Positions 9,296 to 17,122 of a stretch of DNA of 64,000 nucleotides are shown here, piece after piece (position 1 is the first letter of the stretch; each line of letters begins with the position of its first letter). Below the pieces are notes generated by a model, which was not told where the DNA came from, ran no database searches, and saw only the letters and a list, made by a program, of their open reading frames with translations. The translations under genes were made by a program, and so were the position numbers. This DNA is from DATLGB01 sp963724135 (GTDB taxonomy: Bacteria; Actinomycetota; Thermoleophilia; Solirubrobacterales; Solirubrobacteraceae). The DNA lies in assembly GCA_963724135.1 (NCBI GenBank), contig CAVRTA010000005.1:434001-498000 (forward strand). Direction: 5' to 3'.

Positions 9296-9324
9296 GGTTC
9301 GGCCCGCCGTCAGCGGGCCGAACT
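9296..9324. terminator. GC-rich hairpin, likely terminator
   Basis: Inverted repeat GGTTCGGCCCGC / GCGGGCCGAAC with a 5-base loop, about 30 bases past the stop of the plus-strand membrane gene. No strong T-run follows, so it may be a bidirectional or weak terminator between the convergent genes. Confidence 0.6.
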
Positions 9325-9354
9325 GGTTGGGGCCGCGCACGCGGGCCGCCGGCA

Positions 9355-9440
9355 TTCGCGAATGACACATCCATAGGAGGTATCAATCGCAACTCCCGCT
9401 CGGCGGGCCGGGCGGCGACCCTGAAACCTCCCCCTTATCG
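9355..9440 (-). repeat. family C hairpin repeat, copy 1
   Basis: On the minus strand the element has outer arms TTGCGA and TTCGCGAA around the conserved inner segment ACCTCCTATGGATGT. On the plus strand, CGGGCCGG and CCTCCCCCTTATCG follow at fixed order, as in the copy at 45036-45111. Its inner part is inverted relative to that copy. It lies between two convergent genes. Confidence 0.7.
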
Positions 9441-9490
9441 ATGCAGTTTGGCCGGCGCGCACACCGCGCGCCGAGGCGTCAGCTGAGCGA

Positions 9491-10705
9491 TCAGACCGCT
9501 TCGACGCGCTGCGGGAGCGCCACGTGGGCGTGCGTGCCCTCGTCGCGCTTGCTCTCGAGCCACAGCCGCCCGCCGTGGGCCTCGGCGATCTGGTTGGCGA
9601 GGAACAGCCCGATTCCGAGGCCCGGGTAGCGCCCGGCCTCAGCCGTGATGGCGCGGGTGAAGCACTCGAGCATCCGGGACGCGTCGCCCTGGTCGAAGCC
9701 GATCCCGGTGTCGCGCACGGACACCCGGACCATTCCCTCCGACACGCCTGCGGTGACGTCGATCCGCCCGCCCTCGTCGGTGAACTTGATCGCATTCGCG
9801 AGCAGCTGGCCGAGCAGGAGGTCGAGCTGCTCCCCCACGCCCGAGACGATGTAGGCCTCCGCCGGCGGGCGCAGCGAGATCGTGACGTCCCGGGCGTCGG
9901 CGTGGTGCTGGCGCGCCGCCACGCACCGCTCGAGCCACGCGGTCACCGGCACCGCGTGCACCTCGGACGGCTTCGGCGGCCGCAGGTGCGCCAGCATGTG
10001 GAGGTTGTCGATGGTGTGGAGCGTCCGCATCAGGTCGTTGTGCGCCGACTTCAGGTATGTGCGGCTGTCGTCGCTGAGGCCATCGCCGTCGGCGGCGATC
10101 CCGACGGTCCCGCAGGCGCCGGCCAGCGGCGCCCGCAGCTCCTCGGTGATGCGGTCGATGAAGTCCTGCTCCTCCTGGGAGATGACCGTCCCGGCACGCA
10201 GGGTGGAGACGGCCTTGGCCACGTACTCGGAGACCAGCTCGGCGAAGGTCTCGTCCTCGGGCTCGTACTCGGCCCCGTCGGCGAGCCGTGTCATCACCAG
10301 CTCACCGAAGCTCGGGCCGCCGGCGCGCAGCGGCACCGAGATGTATGGGCCGGCGCCGAGCGCGGTCCCGCAGACGAACTGGCGGTGCATCGGTGCAGAG
10401 AGCGTCAGCATCGCCGCATCGGAGCCCGTGCACTCGCAGGCCGCGTCGACGACCGCCTGCAGCGTCTCCTCGGAGTCCGGCGCTGCGCGCAGGCGGCGTG
10501 CGATGTCGCGGAGCATCGCCAGCCGGTCGATCCCGGGCTTGACTGGGGCGGGCGCGGCCTCCGGCTCGGGCTCGGCGGCCTTGAAGGGCTCTTCCCAGCC
10601 GTCCTCGAGCGTGAGGACCTTCGACTCGTACTTCTGCAGGGGGGCCGCGGTCGGCGTGAACGCCGCCGCCGATGCCAGGGGCAGTGGATCCTCTGCCATA
10701 CCCAC
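9491..10705 (-). CDS. GAF-domain sensor kinase lacking the phospho-acceptor His
   Basis: Protein of 404 residues. A Pro/Glu-rich start is followed by a GAF-like domain (about 70-180, with SVPLRAGG and LVSEYVAKAV), a helical dimerisation region and an intact HATPase_c domain (N box LLANAIKFTDE, G1 VRDTGIGFD, G2 GLGIGLFLANQIAEAHGG). The H box reads FIDRITEELRAPL: the position normally occupied by His (S-H-E-L-R) is Glu, encoded by GAG. ATP binding looks kept, but autophosphorylation by the canonical route is not possible. No adjacent regulator gene. It may be an allosteric partner of another kinase (inference). Confidence 0.85.
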   Translation of the reverse strand: MGMAEDPLPLASAAAFTPTAAPLQKYESKVLTLEDGWEEPFKAAEPEPEAAPAPVKPGIDRLAMLRDIARRLRAAPDSEETLQAVVDAACECTGSDAAMLTLSAPMHRQFVCGTALGAGPYISVPLRAGGPSFGELVMTRLADGAEYEPEDETFAELVSEYVAKAVSTLRAGTVISQEEQDFIDRITEELRAPLAGACGTVGIAADGDGLSDDSRTYLKSAHNDLMRTLHTIDNLHMLAHLRPPKPSEVHAVPVTAWLERCVAARQHHADARDVTISLRPPAEAYIVSGVGEQLDLLLGQLLANAIKFTDEGGRIDVTAGVSEGMVRVSVRDTGIGFDQGDASRMLECFTRAITAEAGRYPGLGIGLFLANQIAEAHGGRLWLESKRDEGTHAHVALPQRVEAV

Positions 10706-10731
10706 TCCATCGGCCGCTGGGGCCGATTCGA

Positions 10732-12667
10732 TTAGACCAGGGTCGACCGCGGGTCGAGAACCGCGGCCTCGATGCGCTCGGCGATCGCCGCGGCGGTGAA
10801 GCCGACCTCGTCGTGAAGGAGCTTGGGCGCCCCGTGCGTCACGTAACGATCCGGCAGCCCGATGCGCAGGATCCGCGGGATCTCCAGGCCACTTTCATTG
10901 AGCGCCTCCCACACCGCGGTGCCGAAGCCGCCCTGCAGAACGCCCTCCTCCACGGTCACGAGCAGGTCGTGATCGGCACTCAGCCGGGTGATCAAACCGA
11001 TGTCCAGCGGCTTGGCGAAGCGCGCGTCGGCCACCGTCACCTCGAGACCGTTCTCGGCCAGGAGGTCGGCCGCGCCCAGTGCCTTCTCGACGCCCGTGCC
11101 GTAGCCGAGCAGAGCCACGCGCTCGCCGTCGCGCAGGATCTCGCCCGTGGCGACGGCCAGCGGCTCGGGGTCTGCGGGCTGCGCCACGCCGAGGGCCGCA
11201 CCGCGCGGATAGCGGATCGCCGACGGCCCGTCGAGCACGAGGCCGGTGCGCAGCATGCGGCGCAGCATCGCCTCGTCGCGCGGGGCCATCAGCGTGATGT
11301 TCGGGATCGCCCGCAGGTAGGCGATGTCGAAGGCGCCGTGGTGCGTCGGGCCGTCGTCGCCGACGAGTCCGGCGCGGTCCATGCAGAAGACCACCGGCAG
11401 GTTCTGCAGGCAGACGTCGTGGATGATCTGGTCGTAGGCGCGTTGGAGGAACGTCGAGTAGATCGCCGCCACCGGGCGCGAGCCGGACAACGCGAGGCCG
11501 GCCGCGAAGAGAACGGCCTGCTGCTCGGCGATGCCGACGTCGAAGTAGTGGTCGGGCTCGGCCTTCTGGAGGATGTTGAGACCGGTTCCGGAGTTCATCG
11601 CCGCGGTGATGCCGACGACACGGCGGTCGCGGCGGACCTCGTCGACCATGGCGTGACCGAACGCCTCGGTCCACGTCGGCGGGGAGGCCGGCTTCTGCGC
11701 GACCGGCTTGGGCGCCACCACCGGCTCGCCGTTCGCGATCGACTTCGGCTTGGCGGCGTGCCACTTCTCCATTCCCTCGAGGCCGCCGTCCTCGGCGGGC
11801 GCGAAGCCCTTCCCCTTGACCGTGGCGACGTGGATGACGACGGGGCGCTCGGCGTCGAGAGCCTCCTTGAGCGCCTTGCGCAGCGCCCTGACGTCGTGGC
11901 CGTCGACAACGCCGATGTACGCCCAGTCGAGCTCCTCCCACCACAGGCCGGGAGCCCAGAAGGCCTTCACCGCCTCCTTGAACTGGGGACCGAGGCGCTC
12001 GACGGCGTTGCCGAGCGGCTTGGGCAGCTTCGTGAGCTTGGTCTCGAAGCTCTCGCGCGCGCGCCACATGTGGGGTTCGAGGCGGACGCGGTTGAAGTAG
12101 CTCGACAGCGCGCCGACGTTCGGGGCGATCGACATCCCGTTGTCGTTGAGGATGACGACCAGCGGCGTTCCGAGGCCAGCCGGCCTGGCTGACGGCCTCG
12201 AACGCGACGCCGCCGGTCATCGCGCCGTCGCCGATGACGGCGACGACCTTGCCGTCCGGGCTGTCGCCGCGGCGCATCGCCTCCTTGATGCCGACCCCGT
12301 AGCCGATGGAGGTGCTGGCGTGGCCGGCGCCCATGATGTCGTGCTCGGACTCGAACATCGCGCAGAAGGGCGCGAGGCCGCCGTACTGGCGGATGGTGGA
12401 GAGGCGGTCGCGGCGGCCGGTGAGGACCTTGTGCGGGTAGGCCTGGTGGCCGACGTCCCAGAGCACCTTGTCGCGCGGTGAGTCGAGCAGGCTGTGGACG
12501 GCGACGGCGATCTCGCAGGTGCCGAGGTTGGCGCCGAAGTGACCGCCGATCTCGCCGACGGTGTCGATCATCAGCTCGCGCACCTCCTGGGCGACCTGCT
12601 CGAGCTCCTGGTCGGACAGGCCGTGGAGGTCCTGGGGACGGTCGATGCGGTCGAGAAGGCGGGTCAT
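10732..12667 (-). CDS. dxs: 1-deoxy-D-xylulose-5-phosphate synthase, one frame change
   Basis: The reconstructed protein is about 645 residues, the usual DXS size. It condenses pyruvate and glyceraldehyde 3-phosphate with ThDP, the first step of the MEP isoprenoid pathway. The start ATG (12665-12667) opens MTRLLDRIDRPQDL; HFGANLGTCE, DVGHQAYPHKVLTGR and the ThDP motif GDGAMTGG follow. Near 12165-12175 the frame shifts by one base and resumes as LGTPLVVILNDNGMSI; the rest carries DGPTHHG and the transketolase C-terminal domain. It overlaps ispA by 4 bp, so both isoprenoid genes are coupled. The frame change is probably a sequence error. Confidence 0.93.
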
Positions 12668-13554
12668 GAGGTGCGGCGGTAGATGAAGTCGGTGATGTGC
12701 TCGAGTTCGGCGGATGTGGCTCGCCCGCCCGTGGCCCGTCTGAGCGCCGATCGGGCCTTCTGGTGCGACTCGGCAGCGAGGGCCCGAGCGCCGTCCAGGC
12801 CGTAGGAGCTGACGTAGGTCATCTTGCCGTGTCGCTCGTCCGACCCACGGGGCTTGCCCAGCGCCGCGTCCGTTCCCGTCACGTCGAGGATGTCGTCGAC
12901 GATCTGGAACAGGACGCCCAGCTCTGCGGCGAAGTCCCGGTAGGCGTCCATTGTATTGACGGGCCTGAGCAGCAGCACGCACTCGACGCTGGCGCCGATC
13001 AGCCGCCCCGTCTTGAGCTCGTGCAGCCTCCGCAACGTCGTGTCTCCGCGGTCGGCGAGCTCCTTCACATCGATGTACTGCCCGCCGACCATGCCATCGA
13101 CGCCCGTCGCGGCCGCCAGCTCGCCGATGGCGGCCAGGACGTTGCGCGGCTCGCCCTGCTGGCACTGGGTCACGTGGCGGAAGGCCTCGGCGTACAGGCC
13201 GTCGCCGGCGAGGATCGCGACGTCCTCGCCGAAGGCCTTGTGGCACGTCGCCTGGCCGCGGCGCAGGTCGTCGTCGTCCATCGCCGGCAGGTCGTCGTGG
13301 ATGAGGCTGTAGGTGTGGATGAGCTCGAGCGCGGCGGCCAGCGGCATGACGCTGACGTCGAGCTCGGTCGCGCGCGCGGTGGCCAGCGCGAGGACGGGCC
13401 GGATGCGCTTGCCACCGGCCAGGAGGCTGTAGCGCATCGCCTCCTGGAGGCCCTGGGTGGCGTGCTCGTCGCTGAAGACGAGGCCCTCCAGGTAGGACTC
13501 GACCTCCCGGCGCAGGTGCTCCGGGTAGGTGGCCGCGCCTGCGGTCGCGCTCAA
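12664..13554 (-). CDS. ispA: polyprenyl diphosphate synthase
   Basis: Protein of 296 residues of the trans-isoprenyl diphosphate synthase family. Both Asp-rich Mg2+ sites are present: DDLPAMDDDDLRRG (first) and FQIVDDILDVTG (second); GGKRIRP is the IPP-binding motif. Length suits an FPP or GGPP synthase; chain length cannot be fixed by eye. The start is a TTG overlapping the xseB stop as TTGA. It sits directly upstream of dxs, so precursor synthesis and chain elongation are co-transcribed. Confidence 0.92.
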   Translation of the reverse strand: MSATAGAATYPEHLRREVESYLEGLVFSDEHATQGLQEAMRYSLLAGGKRIRPVLALATARATELDVSVMPLAAALELIHTYSLIHDDLPAMDDDDLRRGQATCHKAFGEDVAILAGDGLYAEAFRHVTQCQQGEPRNVLAAIGELAAATGVDGMVGGQYIDVKELADRGDTTLRRLHELKTGRLIGASVECVLLLRPVNTMDAYRDFAAELGVLFQIVDDILDVTGTDAALGKPRGSDERHGKMTYVSSYGLDGARALAAESHQKARSALRRATGGRATSAELEHITDFIYRRTS

Positions 13555-13757
13555 CCGTTCAGCGCGAGCTGGCCGGCGGGGCCCAGCGGCTGGTCACCCA
13601 GACGCACGCGGCGGTCGAGCTCGGCGCCGGCCTCGGCGGCCAACCGCGCGAGGTCGTCGATGAGCCCGGCGGCGTGGCCGGGCTCCAGATCACCCGAGCG
13701 CAGCTCGGCGGCGGCGCGCTCGAGCTGCGCGACGAGGGTTTCGAGGGTCTCGGTCAT
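13551..13757 (-). CDS. xseB: exodeoxyribonuclease VII small subunit
   Basis: Protein of 68 residues from an ATG at 13755-13757 (MTETLETLVAQLERAA). The pattern of a short amphipathic helix, LRSGDLEP turn and a second helix (LIDDLARLAAEAGAELDRR) matches XseB, which binds the XseA catalytic subunit for single-strand DNA degradation. The usual xseB-ispA-dxs order supports this. No xseA is present here. The C-terminus (LGPAGQLALNG) is not a typical XseB end. Confidence 0.72.
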   Translation of the reverse strand: MTETLETLVAQLERAAAELRSGDLEPGHAAGLIDDLARLAAEAGAELDRRVRLGDQPLGPAGQLALNG

Positions 13758-13827
13758 GGGCCTCGGGAAAGTGTACGGGTCGCGACTGCTGACGCCTCGG
13801 GGGCGCCGCCCGGTCTGCCCTGCGGCT

Positions 13828-13866
13828 CTGATGAATAACACCCCCTATAGGTGCCTAATTCATCAG
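13828..13866 (+). repeat. family C hairpin repeat, copy 3, at the nusB 3' end
   Basis: Perfect outer stem CTGATGAAT / ATTCATCAG encloses AACACCCCCTATAGGTG, close to the inner part of the copies at 9355 and 45036 although the outer arms differ in sequence. The right arm is made of the last codons and the stop of nusB, so it could act as the nusB terminator or a processing site. Confidence 0.6.
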
Positions 13867-14262
13867 ACCCGGCCGCTCGCGCAGCGCGGCGCCGAGGATC
13901 CCGTTGACGAACCCCGGCGCCTCGGCACCGCAGAACTCCTTGGCGGTCTCGACCGCCTCGTCGATCGCTCCCTCGGGCGGGATCGGCGTATCGGCCTCGA
14001 CGGCGTCCGGGTGGAGCATCTCCAGCAGCGCCACCCTCATGATCGCCTTCTCGAGCGGGGCGATGCGATCGAGCGCCCAACCCTGCGCGTGCGCGGCGAT
14101 GACCGCGTCCAGCTCGTCCTGGTGGTCCTGCGTCGCGTGTGCGAGCGCGCGCGTGAAGGACGAAGCGTCGCGCTCGAAGCTCTCGTCGAGCGGCCGGCCG
14201 GCGACCTCCTGCTGGTAAAGGGCGAAGACAGCCGCGCGGCGCTGCTGTGAGCGCCGGCTCAC
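13855..14262 (-). CDS. nusB: transcription antitermination factor NusB
   Basis: Protein of 135 residues from a GTG at 14260-14262 (SRRSQQRRAAVFALYQQE). NusB joins NusE (S10) on boxA RNA to prevent premature termination in rRNA operons. The family start R..A...LYQ.E, the middle DRIAPLEKAIMRVALLEM and the end AIDEAVETAKEF are all present at usual spacing. The start overlaps the efp stop as GTGA, so nusB is translationally coupled to efp. Open frame upstream of the GTG lies within efp and is not real. Confidence 0.93.
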   Translation of the reverse strand: MSRRSQQRRAAVFALYQQEVAGRPLDESFERDASSFTRALAHATQDHQDELDAVIAAHAQGWALDRIAPLEKAIMRVALLEMLHPDAVEADTPIPPEGAIDEAVETAKEFCGAEAPGFVNGILGAALRERPGLMN

Positions 14263-14819
14263 GCCCGGCTCATGTACGAGCCCGAGCGCGTGTCGACCTT
14301 GATCCTGTCGCCGATGTTGACGAACAGCGGCACGTTGACGATCGCTCCCGTCTCGAGCGTCGCGGGCTTCTGACCGCCGCCCGACGCCGTGTCGCCGCGC
14401 ACGCCCGGCTCGGTGTGGGTCACCTCGAGCTCCACCGACGCCGACAGCTGTACGTCGCGCGGCTCGCCGTCGATGAACAGCAGGTCGACGTCCTCGTTGG
14501 GCTTGATCCACTTGAGCGTCTCCCCCACCCCGCTCTCGGGAATCGCCAGCTGCTCGAAGGTCTGCGAATCCATGAAGTGCGCGTCCGTGCCGTCGGCGTA
14601 GAGGAACTGCATCTTGCGCGCCTCGGTGTGGATGGACCGGAACTTCTCCCCCGCCCGGAACGTCCGGTCGATCACGGCCCCGTCCGCCGCCCGCCGCAGC
14701 TTCGTGCGCACGAAGGCGCCGCCCTTGCCGGGCTTGACGTGCTGGAACTCGAGGATCTTGAAGACCGTCCCCTCGACCTCGATGTGGTTGCCGTTCTTGA
14801 ACTGGTTGGTGCTGATCAA
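14259..14819 (-). CDS. efp: elongation factor P
   Basis: Protein of 186 residues with the three beta-barrel layout of EF-P, which relieves ribosomes stalled at polyproline. The N-terminal loop reads HVKPGKGGAF, so the tip residue is Lys (about position 32), as in EF-P variants that are lysylated or left unmodified; no EpmA/EpmB gene is present here. The C-terminal domain has NVPLFVNIGDRIKVDTRSGSY. It is upstream of and coupled to nusB. Confidence 0.96.
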   Translation of the reverse strand: MISTNQFKNGNHIEVEGTVFKILEFQHVKPGKGGAFVRTKLRRAADGAVIDRTFRAGEKFRSIHTEARKMQFLYADGTDAHFMDSQTFEQLAIPESGVGETLKWIKPNEDVDLLFIDGEPRDVQLSASVELEVTHTEPGVRGDTASGGGQKPATLETGAIVNVPLFVNIGDRIKVDTRSGSYMSRA

Positions 14820-14920
14820 GCCTGTGCAGCCCCTTCTAGAGCCATTTCTCGAGTTGCAGAGCCGAAACGATAGGAGGAGCCCGGTCGCCGCCGCGCGGAT
14901 GCTGTGCGAGCCTTCGCGCC

Positions 14921-15223
14921 GTGCGCAAGGTTCTTACCTTTGCGGCGATGCTCGCGGCTGGAGGCGTACTGGCTTCCTTCGCCACACAGCATCGAGTCAC
15001 CGACAAGTAGCTGGCCGAGCGAATCGAGTCAGAACGTGTCCGCCAGCCGAATCTGATCGCGGATCCCGATGCAGCCGGACAGCCGCTTCGGAAAGCCGCC
15101 TTCGCTTCCGTCGAATGGGTCATCCAGGAGACGCCGTATTCGTCATCGCCGCTGTGTCCCGACGCACGCGCAGCTCCCAGGCGGCCCTCCCCTCCCCTCA
15201 TCGCGCTGTCGGCTTCGGCATGA
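14921..15223 (+). pseudogene. possible decayed small secreted protein
   Basis: A GTG at 14921 opens a signal-peptide-like start (MRKVLTFAAMLAAGG followed by VLASFATQ) that ends after 29 codons at an in-frame TAG (15008-15010). Beyond it the same frame stays open for 70 more codons (LAERIESERVRQPNL and on to WVIQETPYSSSPLCPD) up to a TGA at 15221. It could be a nonsense mutation, a sequence error or a real 29-residue peptide. The region around the TAG recurs at 15434 with TCG instead of TAG. Confidence 0.3.
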
Positions 15224-15457
15224 CGTGCCGCACGCGAGGCACGCTGAGCTTGCGGCCGAATTTCCGGCTACTTCGCCGTGCTCTCCAGGTGACGGACCGG
15301 AGGTGTGAGCACCAAGGACGTTGAAGGCTCCCGTTGGGGGCGAGATCCGTTCGCCTGGAGAAAAATCCCCCCTTATACGGGGTGAAATGCTCCGGACCCG
15401 GTCGGGCCTGCTCAGGGCCTACACCTAGGTCGTTCGAGTCACCGACAAGTCGCTGGC
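14992..15457 (+). repeat. 24-base direct repeat pair
   Basis: TCGAGTCACCGACAAGT, then A or C, then GCTGGC, occurs at 14992-15015 and again at 15434-15457, with 23 of 24 bases identical and about 440 bp apart. The spacing and partial coding sense (RVTDK-x-LA in both) suggest duplication of a small gene segment. Confidence 0.55.
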
Positions 15458-15556
15458 GATCCGGCGACCAGCCGTGGTGCCGATTGCATCCACCCGCTCC
15501 GTGGCGGGCCGGCCGCGCGCTTGCACCGGTGGCGTGCCTTACGCGAGGATCCGCCG

Positions 15557-16282
15557 ATGGAGAGTGAGATTGATGCGCGCCCCGAGTCGTTCGCGCTCGT
15601 TCCTGCGCGCACGGCGGTCGTAGTGGTCGACATGCAGAACGACTTTGCGGCGGCAGGTGGCATGTTCGATCGTGCGGGCATTCCCATCGAGGGCATACAG
15701 GCGATCCTGGATCCGTTGCGACGGGTGCTGGGCGCCTGCCGCGCTGCCGCGATCCCCGTCGTGTTCTTGAAGATGCAGTTCGCGCCGGACCTGCAGGACG
15801 CCGGCTGGCCCGATGCACCGAACTGGATCAAGCACCTGCCCCTCGAGGCGGGAGCCGCCGTGACGGCACCCGACGGATCGGAGGGCCGGATCCTCGTGGG
15901 AGGCACGTGGAACACGGACATCGTCCCCGAGCTGTCGGTCCATCCAGATGACCTCGTCGTGACCAAACACCGATACAGCGGCTTCTACGAGACCCGCCTG
16001 GACGATCTGCTCCGCGAGCGCGACGTGAACACGCTGATCTTCACCGGCGCGACGACGAGCGTGTGCGTCGAGTCGACCCTGCGGGACGCCTTCTACCGGG
16101 ACTACCGTTGCCTACTCCTGTCGGACTGCTCGGCGGAGCCGATCGGCGCCGGCGCGAACCACGAAGCAACCCTCCGCGTGGTCGAGACCCTGTTCGGATG
16201 GGTCACCGATTCCGATTCGCTGCTACGGGGCCTCGGGCGGTTCTCCGAGCCTGGCATCGAGTTGCAGGCGCGCCGCTCCTGA
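15557..16282 (+). CDS. isochorismatase-like cysteine hydrolase
   Basis: Protein of 241 residues from the ATG at 15557, preceded by GAGGAT. The catalytic triad of the family is visible: Asp in VVVVDMQNDF, Lys in VTKHRYSGFYET and Cys in GATTSVCVESTLRDAF. The long insert with WPDAPNW and GTWNTDIVPEL resembles the RutB-type ureidoacrylate amidohydrolase branch, but no other rut genes are nearby, so the substrate is open. First gene of a plus-strand pair with the methyltransferase at 16288. Confidence 0.8.
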   Translation: MESEIDARPESFALVPARTAVVVVDMQNDFAAAGGMFDRAGIPIEGIQAILDPLRRVLGACRAAAIPVVFLKMQFAPDLQDAGWPDAPNWIKHLPLEAGAAVTAPDGSEGRILVGGTWNTDIVPELSVHPDDLVVTKHRYSGFYETRLDDLLRERDVNTLIFTGATTSVCVESTLRDAFYRDYRCLLLSDCSAEPIGAGANHEATLRVVETLFGWVTDSDSLLRGLGRFSEPGIELQARRS

Positions 16283-16287
16283 ACTGA

Positions 16288-17049
16288 TTGCCACGGTTGA
16301 GGCCTATAGGGTCGCGAGCCCTGCGGACCCGCCTTCGCCACCTTCGTCGCCGAGCTTCTTCCCAGCGCACCGTCTGGCGCAGGGCGCTCCCGACCGAGGT
16401 CGCGTTCTGGGCGGGATGGATCAGCACGAAGGGCGGCGACTACCCCTGGGACTTCAGCCGGCGCTTCGACCCTGCCGAACCAATGCAGGAACCGCTGATC
16501 CTGGAGGCTCTCGACCACATCGACGCACCGGACGTGCGGATCCTGGACGTCGGCGCAGGCCCGGCGACGTGGCTGGGCAAGACCCATCCGGGCAAGCGAC
16601 TGCACATCACGGCCGTCGATCCGCTCGGCGCCGACTACGACCGGCTCCTGGACGAAGCGCAGCTGTCCCCGCCGGCGAGGACGCTCGCGCTCGCCGGGGA
16701 GGCGTTGCGCACCGAGTTCGCCGAGTCCTCCTTCGACATCGCCTACGCGCGCAATGCCCTGGATCACAGCGCCGACCCTCTCCTGATCATCCGGCAGATG
16801 GTGGCGGTCGTACGACCGGGAGGCTTCGTGCTCCTGCGACATTTCCAGAACGAGGCGCACGTCATGAGCTACGAGGAGCTCCACCAGTGGAACTTCGCCG
16901 CCGAGGGGGACCGGCTGCTGCTCTGGAACGAGCGGGCGCGCATCGACGTGTCGGCCGAGCTGGCCGACATCGCTGATGTGCGCGCGGGCGTCAGCCAAGG
17001 CTCGGATCACGCACCCTGGGTGACTGCGGTCATCAAACGTGGGGCGTGA
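16288..17049 (+). CDS. class I SAM-dependent methyltransferase
   Basis: Protein of 253 residues starting at a TTG 5 bases after the hydrolase stop. A basic, Arg-rich first 40 residues precede a Rossmann methyltransferase core with motif I ILDVGAGPATWLG, an acidic strand-2 end (ITAVDPLG) and a late motif (DIAYARNALDHSADPL) typical of type 11 methyltransferases. Substrate unknown. The close spacing suggests co-expression with the hydrolase. Confidence 0.75.
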   Translation: MPRLRPIGSRALRTRLRHLRRRASSQRTVWRRALPTEVAFWAGWISTKGGDYPWDFSRRFDPAEPMQEPLILEALDHIDAPDVRILDVGAGPATWLGKTHPGKRLHITAVDPLGADYDRLLDEAQLSPPARTLALAGEALRTEFAESSFDIAYARNALDHSADPLLIIRQMVAVVRPGGFVLLRHFQNEAHVMSYEELHQWNFAAEGDRLLLWNERARIDVSAELADIADVRAGVSQGSDHAPWVTAVIKRGA

Positions 17050-17122
17050 TTGCTGACCGGCGCCCGTTGTGCGAGATGCGCAGTCGGGGCCCCGGTCGGC
17101 CCCCGGCGGGTACCCTCCCGAT

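Larger units (their letters stand above)
14820..15556. other. 740-bp gene-poor stretch
   Basis: No convincing intact gene. It separates the minus-strand efp-nusB unit from the plus-strand hydrolase at 15557 and must hold both promoters. It contains a short signal-peptide-like frame with an internal stop (14921-15223), a 24-base direct repeat (14992 and 15434), and a C-rich inverted region near 15370-15385 (CCCCCCTTATACGGGG). Confidence 0.6.

Noticed and set aside
13758..13841. Longer xseB start at 13841
   Set aside because: The extra 28 residues are Arg-rich, not conserved, and overlap the hairpin repeat; ATG 13757 gives the usual XseB length.
15290..15400. Possible riboswitch upstream of the isochorismatase-like gene
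   Set aside because: A C-rich inverted region is present, but I could not match it to any known aptamer core.
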